Of a stretch of DNA of 11,966 bases, positions 1 through 6,493 are shown one piece after another. Each line of letters starts with the position of its first letter. The first letter of the stretch is position 1. This stretch comes from Clostridia bacterium (GTDB lineage: Bacteria > Bacillota > Clostridia > Oscillospirales > Acutalibacteraceae). Made by a program: the position numbers and the translations under genes. The stretch is from positions 1 to 11,966 of the forward strand of contig JAFNZJ010000063.1 in assembly GCA_017382915.1 (NCBI GenBank). The letters run 5' to 3'. The notes below the pieces were generated by a model that saw only the letters and a program-made list of their open reading frames with translations, made no database searches and was not told the DNA's origin.

Positions 1-57
1 GAACCCACGACCTCTAGCGTGACAGGCTAGCGTTCTAACCAGCTGAACTACCAGGCC
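1..57 (-). tRNA. tRNA-Asp (GUC), partial
   Basis: The minus strand reads a tRNA 5' half: acceptor strand GGCCTGG (51-57), T8-A9, a D arm with stem GTTC/GAAC, then an anticodon arm with stem CTAGC/GCTAG around the loop CTGTCAC, giving anticodon GTC (Asp). A variable loop and the start of the T arm (GTGGG TTC) follow. The window edge cuts off the rest of the T arm, the 3' acceptor strand and CCA, so about 18 bases are missing. The gene lies 5 bases downstream of tRNA-Val and is presumably cotranscribed with it. Confidence 0.95.
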
Positions 58-62
58 AAAAA

Positions 63-138
63 TGGTGGGAACAACAGGGCTCGAACCTGTGACCCTCTGC
101 TTGTAAGGCAGATGCTCTCCCAGCTGAGCTATGCTCCC
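63..138 (-). tRNA. tRNA-Val (UAC)
   Basis: This is a complete 76-base tRNA on the minus strand. The acceptor GGGAGCA pairs with TGTTCCC (one G-T pair), followed by discriminator A and an encoded CCA (63-65). The D stem is GCTC/GAGC. The anticodon stem TCTGC/GCAGA surrounds the loop CTTACAA, giving anticodon TAC (Val). The T stem is ACAGG/CCTGT with loop TTCGAGC. It lies immediately upstream of tRNA-Asp, separated by five T residues on the transcript. Two short hairpins (about 140-150 and 158-172) sit in the presumed pre-tRNA leader. Confidence 0.97.
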
Positions 139-182
139 ACGGTTTTACCGCCTTTAAGACAGCGCTTCTGTCGGCGACGGAT

Positions 183-214
183 ATTATATTACCACACCCT
201 AAGGCTTTTGTCAA
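183..214 (-). promoter_or_regulatory. Promoter of the tRNA-Val/tRNA-Asp unit
   Basis: On the minus strand a perfect -35 TTGACA (209-214) is followed after 17 bases by TAATAT (186-191), preceded by TGG as an extended -10 TGn. A perfect TATAAT overlaps at 183-188 but would need a 20-base spacer. Transcription would start near 175-180, leaving a leader of about 40 bases before tRNA-Val. The promoter lies only about 30 bases from the end of hslO, and I see no GC-rich terminator between them, only A and T tracts (214-250). Confidence 0.8.
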
Positions 215-244
215 CACTTTTTTTGTAATTTTTTTAAAAAATTT

Positions 245-1123
245 TTAAGTTTGATTTTTTGCCAAATTTCGCACCTCGTTAGGTGAAAATTTATATACTT
301 TATCACAAAAATGACAGCTTATTTCCACCTCGGGCATTTCGTCGGCCATTTTATTAAGCTCCTCGGCGCCAAGGGTTATAAGCGCGGTTTCAATGCGCTC
401 TTTTGAGCAGTTGCATTTATATTCAACATCCTGCTCATAAAGCACCTCTACCTCAAATTCACTTAAGGCGCGCTTTACTATATCAATAGGTGTTTCACCG
501 CTGCTAAGCAGTGCTGTAACCGACGGCATACCCTGCATACCCTTTTCAATAAGCTCAATGGTATCATTGCCTGCGGCGGGCAGTAACTGAATAATATAAC
601 CGCCTGCCACCTTAACGGTAAGGTCGGGGTTAACCAAAACACCAAGGGCGCAGACCGTTGGTATTTGCTCACTTATGGCGTAATATGCCGTAATATCCTC
701 TGCAATTTCACCCGAAACCAAGGGTATGCAACCGTTATAAGGCTCTTTAAGGCCTAAATCTTTGGTCACATATAAATTGCCTTCTTTACCCACCGCGCCT
801 GAAACATCAAGCTTACCTTTATTATTAAGGGGTATTTCAACAACGGGGTTACCAACATAGCCCCTTACATTGCCCAGCCAGTCAGATACAACAATAACAG
901 TACCTGCGGGGCCACCGCCTGCAAGTCTTAAGGTAAGGCTATTGCCCTCACTTTTAAGCATATTGCCCATCATGGCGCCTGCGGTAAGCAGTCGTCCAAG
1001 GGCGGCGGTAACAACGGCCGAGGTGTTGTGAATACTTTCTGCCTTGGCTACTATATCGGTTGAGTCAATGGCGGTTGCCATAACAAGTCCGTCTGAGGTT
1101 ATACATCTAATAAGCTTTGCCAT
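245..1123 (-). CDS. hslO: Redox-regulated chaperonin Hsp33
   Basis: This is a cytoplasmic holdase chaperone that is switched on by oxidative unfolding. The 292-residue length is normal for Hsp33. The N-terminal three quarters match the substrate-binding domain. The C-terminal redox switch is complete: CxC at residues 237-239 (CNC) and CxxC at 270-273 (CHFC), the four zinc-binding cysteines that form disulfides on oxidation. The start at 1123 is supported by an AAGGAAG ribosome site, which lies within the last codons of the upstream methyltransferase. Only 4 bases separate the two genes, so they are probably one transcript and translationally coupled. Nothing in the protein looks broken. No terminator with a clear stem is visible downstream. 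Confidence 0.96.
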   Translation of the reverse strand: MAKLIRCITSDGLVMATAIDSTDIVAKAESIHNTSAVVTAALGRLLTAGAMMGNMLKSEGNSLTLRLAGGGPAGTVIVVSDWLGNVRGYVGNPVVEIPLNNKGKLDVSGAVGKEGNLYVTKDLGLKEPYNGCIPLVSGEIAEDITAYYAISEQIPTVCALGVLVNPDLTVKVAGGYIIQLLPAAGNDTIELIEKGMQGMPSVTALLSSGETPIDIVKRALSEFEVEVLYEQDVEYKCNCSKERIETALITLGAEELNKMADEMPEVEISCHFCDKVYKFSPNEVRNLAKNQT

Positions 1124-1127
1124 AAAA

Positions 1128-1871
1128 TTATTTCTTCCTTACTATATAGGTAATTCTTTCACTTTTTTCGGTTGGTGGGTTTTGGGTCATATCATCAAAG
1201 GTGGCTACCACCTCAAGCCCGGCATCGGTTATGGCAGCTATAATCTGGTCGGCGCTATACGCCATTTCTGAAAACTCCTCATAATACCTTTGATAGTTTT
1301 CATCATTAGTATTTACAAATAAATCTAAATAAATATTGGTAAGTCCGTTACCCTCATACTCATTTTGCCAAACGCAAAAGGCACTTTCATCCTCTTTAAC
1401 AAAGGTGTTGTTGCCAAGCACATGCTCATGCTTATAGGGGGTATTAACATCAAATATAAAAAGCCTGTCTTTTTCTAAAAACAGAGAAACACGACCCAGC
1501 GCCTTTTTGAAATTTTCATACTCGGTAATGTGGTTAAGGCTATCCATCATACAAATGGCGCCGTCAACCGTGCCAAACAGTTCAAGCTCCTCAGCACACT
1601 GATTTAAAAAAAGCGGATTGGTGGCACCCTGGGGCAGTTTTTGAGTGGCGGCGGCAAGCATACCGTCCGAACAGTCAACACCAATAACATCAATACCTTT
1701 GTCCGCAAGCTCATACGAAAAGGCACCTGTACCGCAGGCCAAATCTAAAAGAAGGGTTGGGCGGCGGTCATAACTATCAAACAGGTCTAATACCCTTTTT
1801 GCCCTGGCAGAATAATCGGCATCGGACATAAGGCTGTCATAACAGACCGAAAAATCATCATAATGCGGCAT
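1128..1871 (-). CDS. Class I SAM-dependent methyltransferase, substrate unknown
   Basis: This 247-residue protein has a Rossmann-type methyltransferase fold. Motif I, the SAM-binding loop, is DLACGTGAF at residues 43-51, and the acidic residue ending strand 2 is in VIGVDCSDGM (D66). A motif IV-like stretch (DGAICMMDSLNHI, about 103-115) and a C-terminal strand pair follow. It resembles the YqeM/Methyltransf_25 group of small soluble methyltransferases; the substrate cannot be read from the sequence. The start at 1871 follows a G-rich ribosome site (AAGGGGGG, 1879-1886). It is the first gene of a two-gene unit with hslO, transcribed away from birA. The link to Hsp33 suggests cotranscription, not necessarily a shared function. 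Confidence 0.88.
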   Translation of the reverse strand: MPHYDDFSVCYDSLMSDADYSARAKRVLDLFDSYDRRPTLLLDLACGTGAFSYELADKGIDVIGVDCSDGMLAAATQKLPQGATNPLFLNQCAEELELFGTVDGAICMMDSLNHITEYENFKKALGRVSLFLEKDRLFIFDVNTPYKHEHVLGNNTFVKEDESAFCVWQNEYEGNGLTNIYLDLFVNTNDENYQRYYEEFSEMAYSADQIIAAITDAGLEVVATFDDMTQNPPTEKSERITYIVRKK

Positions 1872-1908
1872 ATTGGCGCCCCCCTTTTTTATCTTTTTAA
1901 TAAAAATT

Positions 1909-1921
1909 ATTATACCACACC
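1909..1921 (-). promoter_or_regulatory. Extended -10 promoter of the methyltransferase-hslO unit
   Basis: On the minus strand a perfect TATAAT (1909-1914) is preceded by TGG (1915-1917), an extended -10 element. The hexamer 17 bases upstream (TAGATT) is a poor -35 match, so recognition would rest on the extended -10. The leader to the methyltransferase start would be about 30 bases. The GGTGTGG just before the -10 also precedes the -10 of the tRNA promoter. Confidence 0.6.
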
Positions 1922-1961
1922 TATTTTAAAAAATCTACCATTTATACAATAATTTATATGC

Positions 1962-1991
1962 TTTACATCAAGCGTGGTTTTATGGTATTAT
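1962..1991 (+). promoter_or_regulatory. Promoter of the birA-acyltransferase-tetR operon
   Basis: The -35 TTTACA (1962-1967) and -10 TATTAT (1986-1991) are separated by 18 bases, with TGG directly before the -10 (extended -10). The predicted start near 1998 leaves a leader of about 20 bases before the GTG start of birA. The element is divergent from the methyltransferase promoter at 1909-1921, the two -10 boxes being about 70 bases apart. Confidence 0.6.
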
Positions 1992-2016
1992 ATTAAAAAA
2001 GGCAGGTGACACCAAG

Positions 2017-2814
2017 GTGACCAAAAATTTTTTAAATGAAAAAGAATTAAATGCGCTTTTAAATAACCCCAACATTACCTTTAAGGTTTATGACAGTTTA
2101 ATTTCAACCAATAAAACCGCCAAAGAGCTTGCCGAAAATGGCGCTAAAGAAGGCACTGTTATTGTTGCCAAAAAACAAACGGGCGGTCGTGGTCGCCTTG
2201 GCAGAAGCTTTTATTCACCCGAAGGTACGGGTCTTTATTTTAGTATTATTTTGCGTCCTGATTTTTCACCGGAGCAAAACCTTTTAATCACCCCTGCGGC
2301 GGCGGTTGCAGTAAGCACAGTAATCGAAGCCTTAACCGACACTAAAGCCCAAATAAAATGGGTTAATGATATTTTTATAAACGGCAAAAAGGTTTGCGGA
2401 ATTTTAAGTGAGGCAAAGTTAAACGCCAAAGGCACTACCGAATATGTTATTTTAGGCATTGGCATTAACCTTACGCCACCCAAAGGCGGTTTTCCAAAGG
2501 ATATTGAGTTTGTAGCGGGTGCCCTGTTTAACGCGCCCCAAAATGACACAGCAAATGAAATTATGGTTAAAACCGTAACAACATTTTTAAGCCTTTACCA
2601 AGGCCTTACCGATGATAAAATCTACACCGAATATGAAAAAAGGCTTATGCTAAAAAAAGCAGAAGTAAACTACACCGAAAACGGCGAAGTTAAACACGGT
2701 ACTGTTTTAGGTGTAGACCGCAGTTTTAACCTTATAATAAATAAAGCTGATGGCAAAGAATTTCACCTTTCAAGCGGTGAAGTCACTATAGGAAGCGGTA
2801 ATTTAGTAAAATAA
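2017..2814 (+). CDS. birA: Biotin--[acetyl-CoA-carboxylase] ligase, monofunctional
   Basis: This cytoplasmic ligase activates biotin with ATP to biotinyl-AMP and attaches it to the biotin carboxyl carrier protein of acetyl-CoA carboxylase and related enzymes. The 265-residue protein shows the biotinyl-AMP loop GRGRLGR (57-63), the KWVND motif (114-118), KVCGILSEA (125-133) and LGIGIN (146-151), then a C-terminal SH3-like domain. There is no N-terminal helix-turn-helix domain, so this is the form that does not itself bind an operator. The start is GTG at 2017, supported by AGGTG at 2004-2008; no nearby ATG gives a better start. It is the first gene of a plus-strand operon, 12 bases from the acyltransferase. 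Biotinylation of acetyl-CoA carboxylase feeds fatty acid synthesis, which fits an acyltransferase neighbour. Confidence 0.95.
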   Translation: MTKNFLNEKELNALLNNPNITFKVYDSLISTNKTAKELAENGAKEGTVIVAKKQTGGRGRLGRSFYSPEGTGLYFSIILRPDFSPEQNLLITPAAAVAVSTVIEALTDTKAQIKWVNDIFINGKKVCGILSEAKLNAKGTTEYVILGIGINLTPPKGGFPKDIEFVAGALFNAPQNDTANEIMVKTVTTFLSLYQGLTDDKIYTEYEKRLMLKKAEVNYTENGEVKHGTVLGVDRSFNLIINKADGKEFHLSSGEVTIGSGNLVK

Positions 2815-2826
2815 AAGGAGTATTTT

Positions 2827-4119
2827 ATGAAAATAAAAACCAAGCAAGTACCCCTTGAATATGCGCTGGCGGCACCAAAGCCAAAGGCAAAAAAGCCTAA
2901 AAAGCCAAACATACTTTTCAGCACCCTTATAAGGCTTTTGGCCATACCCGATTTATGGGCAACCAAATTTACCTACACCAAAAGTCGTATGGATAAAGCA
3001 GGCAAAGGTCCCTACCTAATTTTAATGAACCATTCCAGTTTTATTGATTTAAAAATTGCATATAAGCTGTTTTACCCTATGCCCTTTTGCACCATTTGTA
3101 CATCCGACGGATTTGTGGGTAAAAGCTGGCTTATGCGAAAAATAGGTTGCATACCCACCCTTAAATTTGTTACCGACCTTACACTGGTTAAGGATATGCT
3201 ACATATAGCCAAAAATAAAAAGGTCAGCATTTTAATGTACCCCGAGGCAAGCTACACCTTTGACGGTACCGCCACCCCCCTGCCCCAAAAGCTTGGCACG
3301 ATATTCAAAAAGCTTGATATACCCGTACTTACCGTTATGACCGAGGGTGCATTTTTACGCGACCCGCTTTATAACGGACTTCAGCTTAGAAAGGCAAAGG
3401 TTTCGGCACACCTTCACTGTCTGCTTACACGCGATGATATTAAAGAAAAATCGGTTGAAGAAATTGATGAAATTTTAAAGGATGCCTTTACCTTTGATAA
3501 TTTTGCCCGCCAGTATGAAACCAAAACCGAAATCACCGAAGCTTTTAGGGCCGACGGACTTCACCGCATACTTTATAAATGTGCCTGCTGCGGTGCTGAG
3601 GGTAAAATGGTAGGTAGCGGCACCACCCTTACCTGTAATGAATGTGGCAAAAGCTGGCATATGAACACACTTGGCAGACTTGAAGCACAAAATGGCAAAA
3701 CCGAATTTGACCACATACCCGACTGGTACGCCTGGCAAAGGGGCTGTGTTAAAAAAGAGCTTGAGAGTGATACCTACCGCCTTGATACCGAGGTTAATAT
3801 TGGTATTATGCGAAATTACAAGGCAATTTATATGGTGGGCGACGGCAGATTAACCCATGACACCGACGGCTTTAAGCTTACAGGCTGTGACGGTAAACTA
3901 AATTATGAGCACGCCCCTACCAAATCGTACGGACTTTATGCCGATTATTTTTGGTATGAAATTGGTGATGTCATTTCAATAGGCAATAAGGATGCCATAT
4001 ATTACTGTTTCCCCAAAGAAAACGCAATTGTTGCCAAGGCAAGACTTGCGGCTGAAGAGCTTTATAAAATTAAAAAGCAAACAAAAACAACCATGACGGC
4101 AGGTGTAAAAAATGGCTAA
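2827..4119 (+). CDS. PlsC-type acyltransferase with C-terminal zinc ribbon
   Basis: The N-terminal half (about residues 55-215) is a lysophospholipid acyltransferase domain: the catalytic HX4D motif is H69-SSFI-D74, and the later substrate/catalysis motif reads YPEASYTFDG (138-147) instead of the usual FPEGTRS. This predicts transfer of an acyl chain to a glycerophospholipid at the inner face of the membrane. At 430 residues it is much longer than a minimal PlsC (about 240). The extra part has a zinc ribbon with C252xxC255 and C270xxC273 (CNECG), then a beta-rich region (about 325-405) that I do not recognise. A lysine/proline-rich stretch (about 18-28) precedes the catalytic domain. AAAGGAG at 2814-2820 supports the start. 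The ribosome site overlaps the birA stop, and the downstream tetR gene overlaps this gene by 8 bases. The acceptor substrate is unknown. Confidence 0.85.
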   Translation: MKIKTKQVPLEYALAAPKPKAKKPKKPNILFSTLIRLLAIPDLWATKFTYTKSRMDKAGKGPYLILMNHSSFIDLKIAYKLFYPMPFCTICTSDGFVGKSWLMRKIGCIPTLKFVTDLTLVKDMLHIAKNKKVSILMYPEASYTFDGTATPLPQKLGTIFKKLDIPVLTVMTEGAFLRDPLYNGLQLRKAKVSAHLHCLLTRDDIKEKSVEEIDEILKDAFTFDNFARQYETKTEITEAFRADGLHRILYKCACCGAEGKMVGSGTTLTCNECGKSWHMNTLGRLEAQNGKTEFDHIPDWYAWQRGCVKKELESDTYRLDTEVNIGIMRNYKAIYMVGDGRLTHDTDGFKLTGCDGKLNYEHAPTKSYGLYADYFWYEIGDVISIGNKDAIYYCFPKENAIVAKARLAAEELYKIKKQTKTTMTAGVKNG

Positions 4120-4690
4120 AAAAAGCAACACTAAAAGTAAAATAGTAGCCTCTGCCTGGAAGCTTTTTTATGAGCAGGGGTATGACGGCACAACCGTTGA
4201 TGAAATAATAAAGGATTCCGGTACATCGCGTGGCTCTTTTTACCATTATTTTGACGGTAAGGATGCTTTGGTAGGCTCACTTGCCGACCTTTTTGATGAA
4301 AAGTATGAGGAGCTTATTCCAAGCATTGACCTTGAGGGTGATAGCACCGAGCTTTTACTTTACCTTAGCAGTAAGCTTTTTGAAATGATTGAAAACAGAG
4401 TTGATTTGGAGCTTATGAAGCGACTTTACGCAACCCAGCTTTTAACCAAAGGCGAAAAGCAGCTGCTTGACCACGACCGCGTTTACTACCGTCTGCTTAG
4501 AAAAATCATTTTAAGCGGTCAAAAAAACGGATACATAACCACCGCTGAATCGGTAAATGAAATAGTTAAATACTACGCCTTTTGTGAAAGGTCCATTTTA
4601 TATGACTGGTGCCTGGTTTCGGGTGAATATTCGCTTAAAGAGTTTGGTAATAAACGTATGGAATTCTTTTTAAGTCGCATAAAGGCTTAA
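4112..4690 (+). CDS. TetR/AcrR-family transcriptional regulator
   Basis: This 192-residue protein begins with a TetR helix-turn-helix domain: residues 10-58 include TTVDEIIKDSGTSRGSFYHYFDGKDAL, where the recognition helix lies in the SRGSFYHYF stretch (about 39-47). The rest is an alpha-helical ligand/dimerisation domain with no specific signature, so the inducer cannot be named. Its ATG overlaps the end of the acyltransferase gene by 8 bases (4112-4119), with AGGTG at 4101-4105 as ribosome site. Tight coupling suggests that it controls its own operon, perhaps sensing an acyl compound as some lipid-related TetR proteins (FadR, FapR-like logic) do; this is inference. Several palindromes lie just downstream (4701-4831) and could be its operators. 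Confidence 0.92.
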   Translation: MAKKSNTKSKIVASAWKLFYEQGYDGTTVDEIIKDSGTSRGSFYHYFDGKDALVGSLADLFDEKYEELIPSIDLEGDSTELLLYLSSKLFEMIENRVDLELMKRLYATQLLTKGEKQLLDHDRVYYRLLRKIILSGQKNGYITTAESVNEIVKYYAFCERSILYDWCLVSGEYSLKEFGNKRMEFFLSRIKA

Positions 4691-4712
4691 ATTTATTTTT
4701 TGTACAGTTTTT

Positions 4713-4730
4713 TGTATAGAACATTATACA
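4713..4730. repeat. 18-bp palindrome, possible operator
   Basis: TGTATA (4713-4718) and TATACA (4725-4730) form perfect 6-base arms around GAACAT. It follows the tetR stop by about 23 bases. A related TGTACAG lies at 4701-4707. The size and symmetry suit a dimeric regulator such as TetR, but no binding can be shown from sequence. Confidence 0.4.
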
Positions 4731-4774
4731 TTTGATTTTTGCTTTATTTTAAAGGTGTTTTTATAGTATTTTCA

Positions 4775-4806
4775 AACGCAGTACAGTTTTTATTCTGTAC
4801 TGCGTT
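4775..4806. repeat. Perfect 12-bp inverted repeat (hairpin)
   Basis: AACGCAGTACAG (4775-4786) and CTGTACTGCGTT (4795-4806) are exact reverse complements around an 8-base T-rich loop. The stem is strong enough to act as a transcription stop after tetR, yet no T tract follows on either strand, so a canonical intrinsic terminator is unlikely. The 11-base GTACAGTTTTT inside it (4781-4791) is repeated at 4702-4712. It may be an operator, an mRNA-stabilising 3' hairpin, or a weak terminator. Confidence 0.6.
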
Positions 4807-4811
4807 CTCTA

Positions 4812-4840
4812 TTGCATTATTGTTAACAATATGTTAAAAT
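4812..4840 (+). promoter_or_regulatory. putP promoter with palindrome in the spacer
   Basis: TTGCAT (4812-4817, weak -35) and TAAAAT (4835-4840, good -10) are spaced by 17 bases. The spacer begins with a perfect 14-bp palindrome, TATTGTTAACAATA (4818-4831). A protein bound there would block RNA polymerase, so this looks like a repressor operator. The predicted transcript would start near 4847, giving a leader of about 48 bases before putP. The -35 is poor, so the promoter call itself is moderate. Confidence 0.5.
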
Positions 4841-4894
4841 AACCTAGTATTTTATATTATTTGGTGTAATCCAATATTTAAAGGAGTTGTTTTT

Positions 4895-6445
4895 ATGAAG
4901 ATTGCAGCATTTATAATTTACTTTGTTGCAATGCTCGCTATTGGTTTGGTTTTCTTTTTTAAATCTAAAAACCAAAGCGGCGAAAAAGATTACTTTTTAG
5001 GTGGTCGTTCAATGGGTCCTTGGGTAACGGCTATGAGCGCCCAAGCATCAGATATGAGTGGTTGGCTTTTAATGGGCTTTCCCGGAAGTATACTTGCTTT
5101 TGGTATGGGCAAGGTGTGGATAGGCATTGGCTTGGCACTTGGCACAGCCCTTAACTGGATTATAGTTGCTAAAAGGCTGCGTCGTTTTTCAAAGGCGGCC
5201 GATGATTCAATCACACTGCCACAATATTTAACCAATAGATTTGCTTCATCAAGCCCTGTGCTTAAGGTTGTTTGTGCAATTATATTTCTTGTTGCATTTA
5301 CCGTTTATGTTGCATCTGCATTCAATGCGGGTACTACCGTATTTTGCGCTGTTCTCCCCTGGTTTGCAGACCACAGGCAGCTTGCAATGCTTATTTTTGC
5401 GGCAATTATTTTGGTTTACACATTTATGGGCGGTTATAAAGCAGTTTGCTGGACCGACTTCTTTCAGGGACTGCTTATGTTGGTTGCCCTTTTAGCAGTG
5501 CCTATTATTATGTTTGCTTTTGGCAATTTTGACAACCAATATACATCCGCTTTTGCCGATGGTGTTACCGCATTTAACTCAAATCCGTTTACTGCAAGCT
5601 GGCAAGATATTGCGTCCGGTCTTGGTTGGGGTCTTGGCTATTTTGGTATGCCCCACATACTGGTAAGATTTATGGCTATTAAAAAATCTTCAATGGTTAA
5701 AAAATCTTCCACTGTTGCTATAATTTGGGTTATATTAACCTTGGGCGCTGCAATAGCAATTGCATTTTTAGCCCGCACCTACCTGCTTGCGGATGGTGGG
5801 TCATTGGCAGAATCACTTTTACCTGCAGGTATTCAGCAAAACATATTCATTGAGATTGTTAATGATATATTCCCCGGCTTCTTTGCAGGCATAATTCTTT
5901 CGGCCATAATCGCCGCTTCAATGTCTACCGCAGATAGCCAACTTTTGGTTGCATCATCATCCTTCACCAGCGACATTTACAAGCCCCTTATCCGCAAGAA
6001 TAAAGCATCCGACAAGGAACTGCTTTGGGTAGGCAGAATCGTTGTTTTGTTAGTTACAATTGTTGGTTTAATAATTGCTATGTCAGGTCTTAACAGCACC
6101 AGTTCATGGGCATCAAACATTATGGCAATGGTTGAAAACGCTTGGGGATTATTTGGTGCCGCCTTTGGCCCTGTTGTTATCCTTTCTCTGTTTTGGAAGC
6201 GCTTTAACTATGCAGGTGCAGTCGCAGGTATTTTAGCAGGCGCAATAGCCGATATTGCTTGGCTTGTTTTATTTACCAGTACCGTTACCGATGCAGTCAT
6301 TTGCAACACCGGCGTTTACGAGATTTTGCCCGGCTTTATTGCTGGTGCTATTGTTGCCGTTATTGTTACCCTTTGCACTAAAGCTCCAAACGATGCCGTT
6401 TTAGAAATTTACAAAAACGCAACAGACAAAACTATTGACGACTAG
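4895..6445 (+). CDS. putP: Sodium/proline symporter
   Basis: This polytopic inner-membrane transporter of the solute:sodium symporter family (LeuT fold) imports proline with sodium. The 516-residue length fits PutP (about 500). Recognisable PutP segments include DYFLGGRSMGPWVTAMSAQASDMSGWLLMG (about 32-61), where A51 and M54 align with sodium-site residues and D53 and S55 with the essential Asp55/Ser57 of E. coli PutP; GWGLGYFGMPHILVRFMA (about 244-261); and ASMSTADSQLL (341-351), whose S344-T345 match the sodium ligands Ser340/Thr341. The start at 4895 follows AAAGGAG (about 4879-4885). It is a single-gene unit ending at a strong terminator and converging on lgt. A related substrate of the same family cannot be fully excluded, but similarity to PutP runs through the whole protein. 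Confidence 0.93.
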   Translation: MKIAAFIIYFVAMLAIGLVFFFKSKNQSGEKDYFLGGRSMGPWVTAMSAQASDMSGWLLMGFPGSILAFGMGKVWIGIGLALGTALNWIIVAKRLRRFSKAADDSITLPQYLTNRFASSSPVLKVVCAIIFLVAFTVYVASAFNAGTTVFCAVLPWFADHRQLAMLIFAAIILVYTFMGGYKAVCWTDFFQGLLMLVALLAVPIIMFAFGNFDNQYTSAFADGVTAFNSNPFTASWQDIASGLGWGLGYFGMPHILVRFMAIKKSSMVKKSSTVAIIWVILTLGAAIAIAFLARTYLLADGGSLAESLLPAGIQQNIFIEIVNDIFPGFFAGIILSAIIAASMSTADSQLLVASSSFTSDIYKPLIRKNKASDKELLWVGRIVVLLVTIVGLIIAMSGLNSTSSWASNIMAMVENAWGLFGAAFGPVVILSLFWKRFNYAGAVAGILAGAIADIAWLVLFTSTVTDAVICNTGVYEILPGFIAGAIVAVIVTLCTKAPNDAVLEIYKNATDKTIDD

Positions 6446-6462
6446 TTTCAAAGCACAATAAA

Positions 6463-6493
6463 AAGGCAGACCAACTTTGGTCTACCTTTTTTT
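6463..6493. terminator. Bidirectional terminator between putP and lgt
   Basis: AAGGCAGACCA (6463-6473) pairs with TGGTCTACCTT (6478-6488) around the loop ACTT, with one C/A mismatch. On the plus strand the stem runs into seven T residues (6487-6493), a canonical terminator for putP. On the minus strand the same stem is followed by TTTTTATTG, suitable for ending lgt. The lgt stop codon (6482-6484) lies inside the stem. Confidence 0.88.

Noticed and set aside
2235..2549. An open minus-strand frame inside birA
   Set aside because: It is antisense to a conserved enzyme gene and has no protein features.
4841..4894. A riboswitch or attenuator in the putP leader
   Set aside because: The leader of about 50 bases is too short and lacks a paired structure with terminator.
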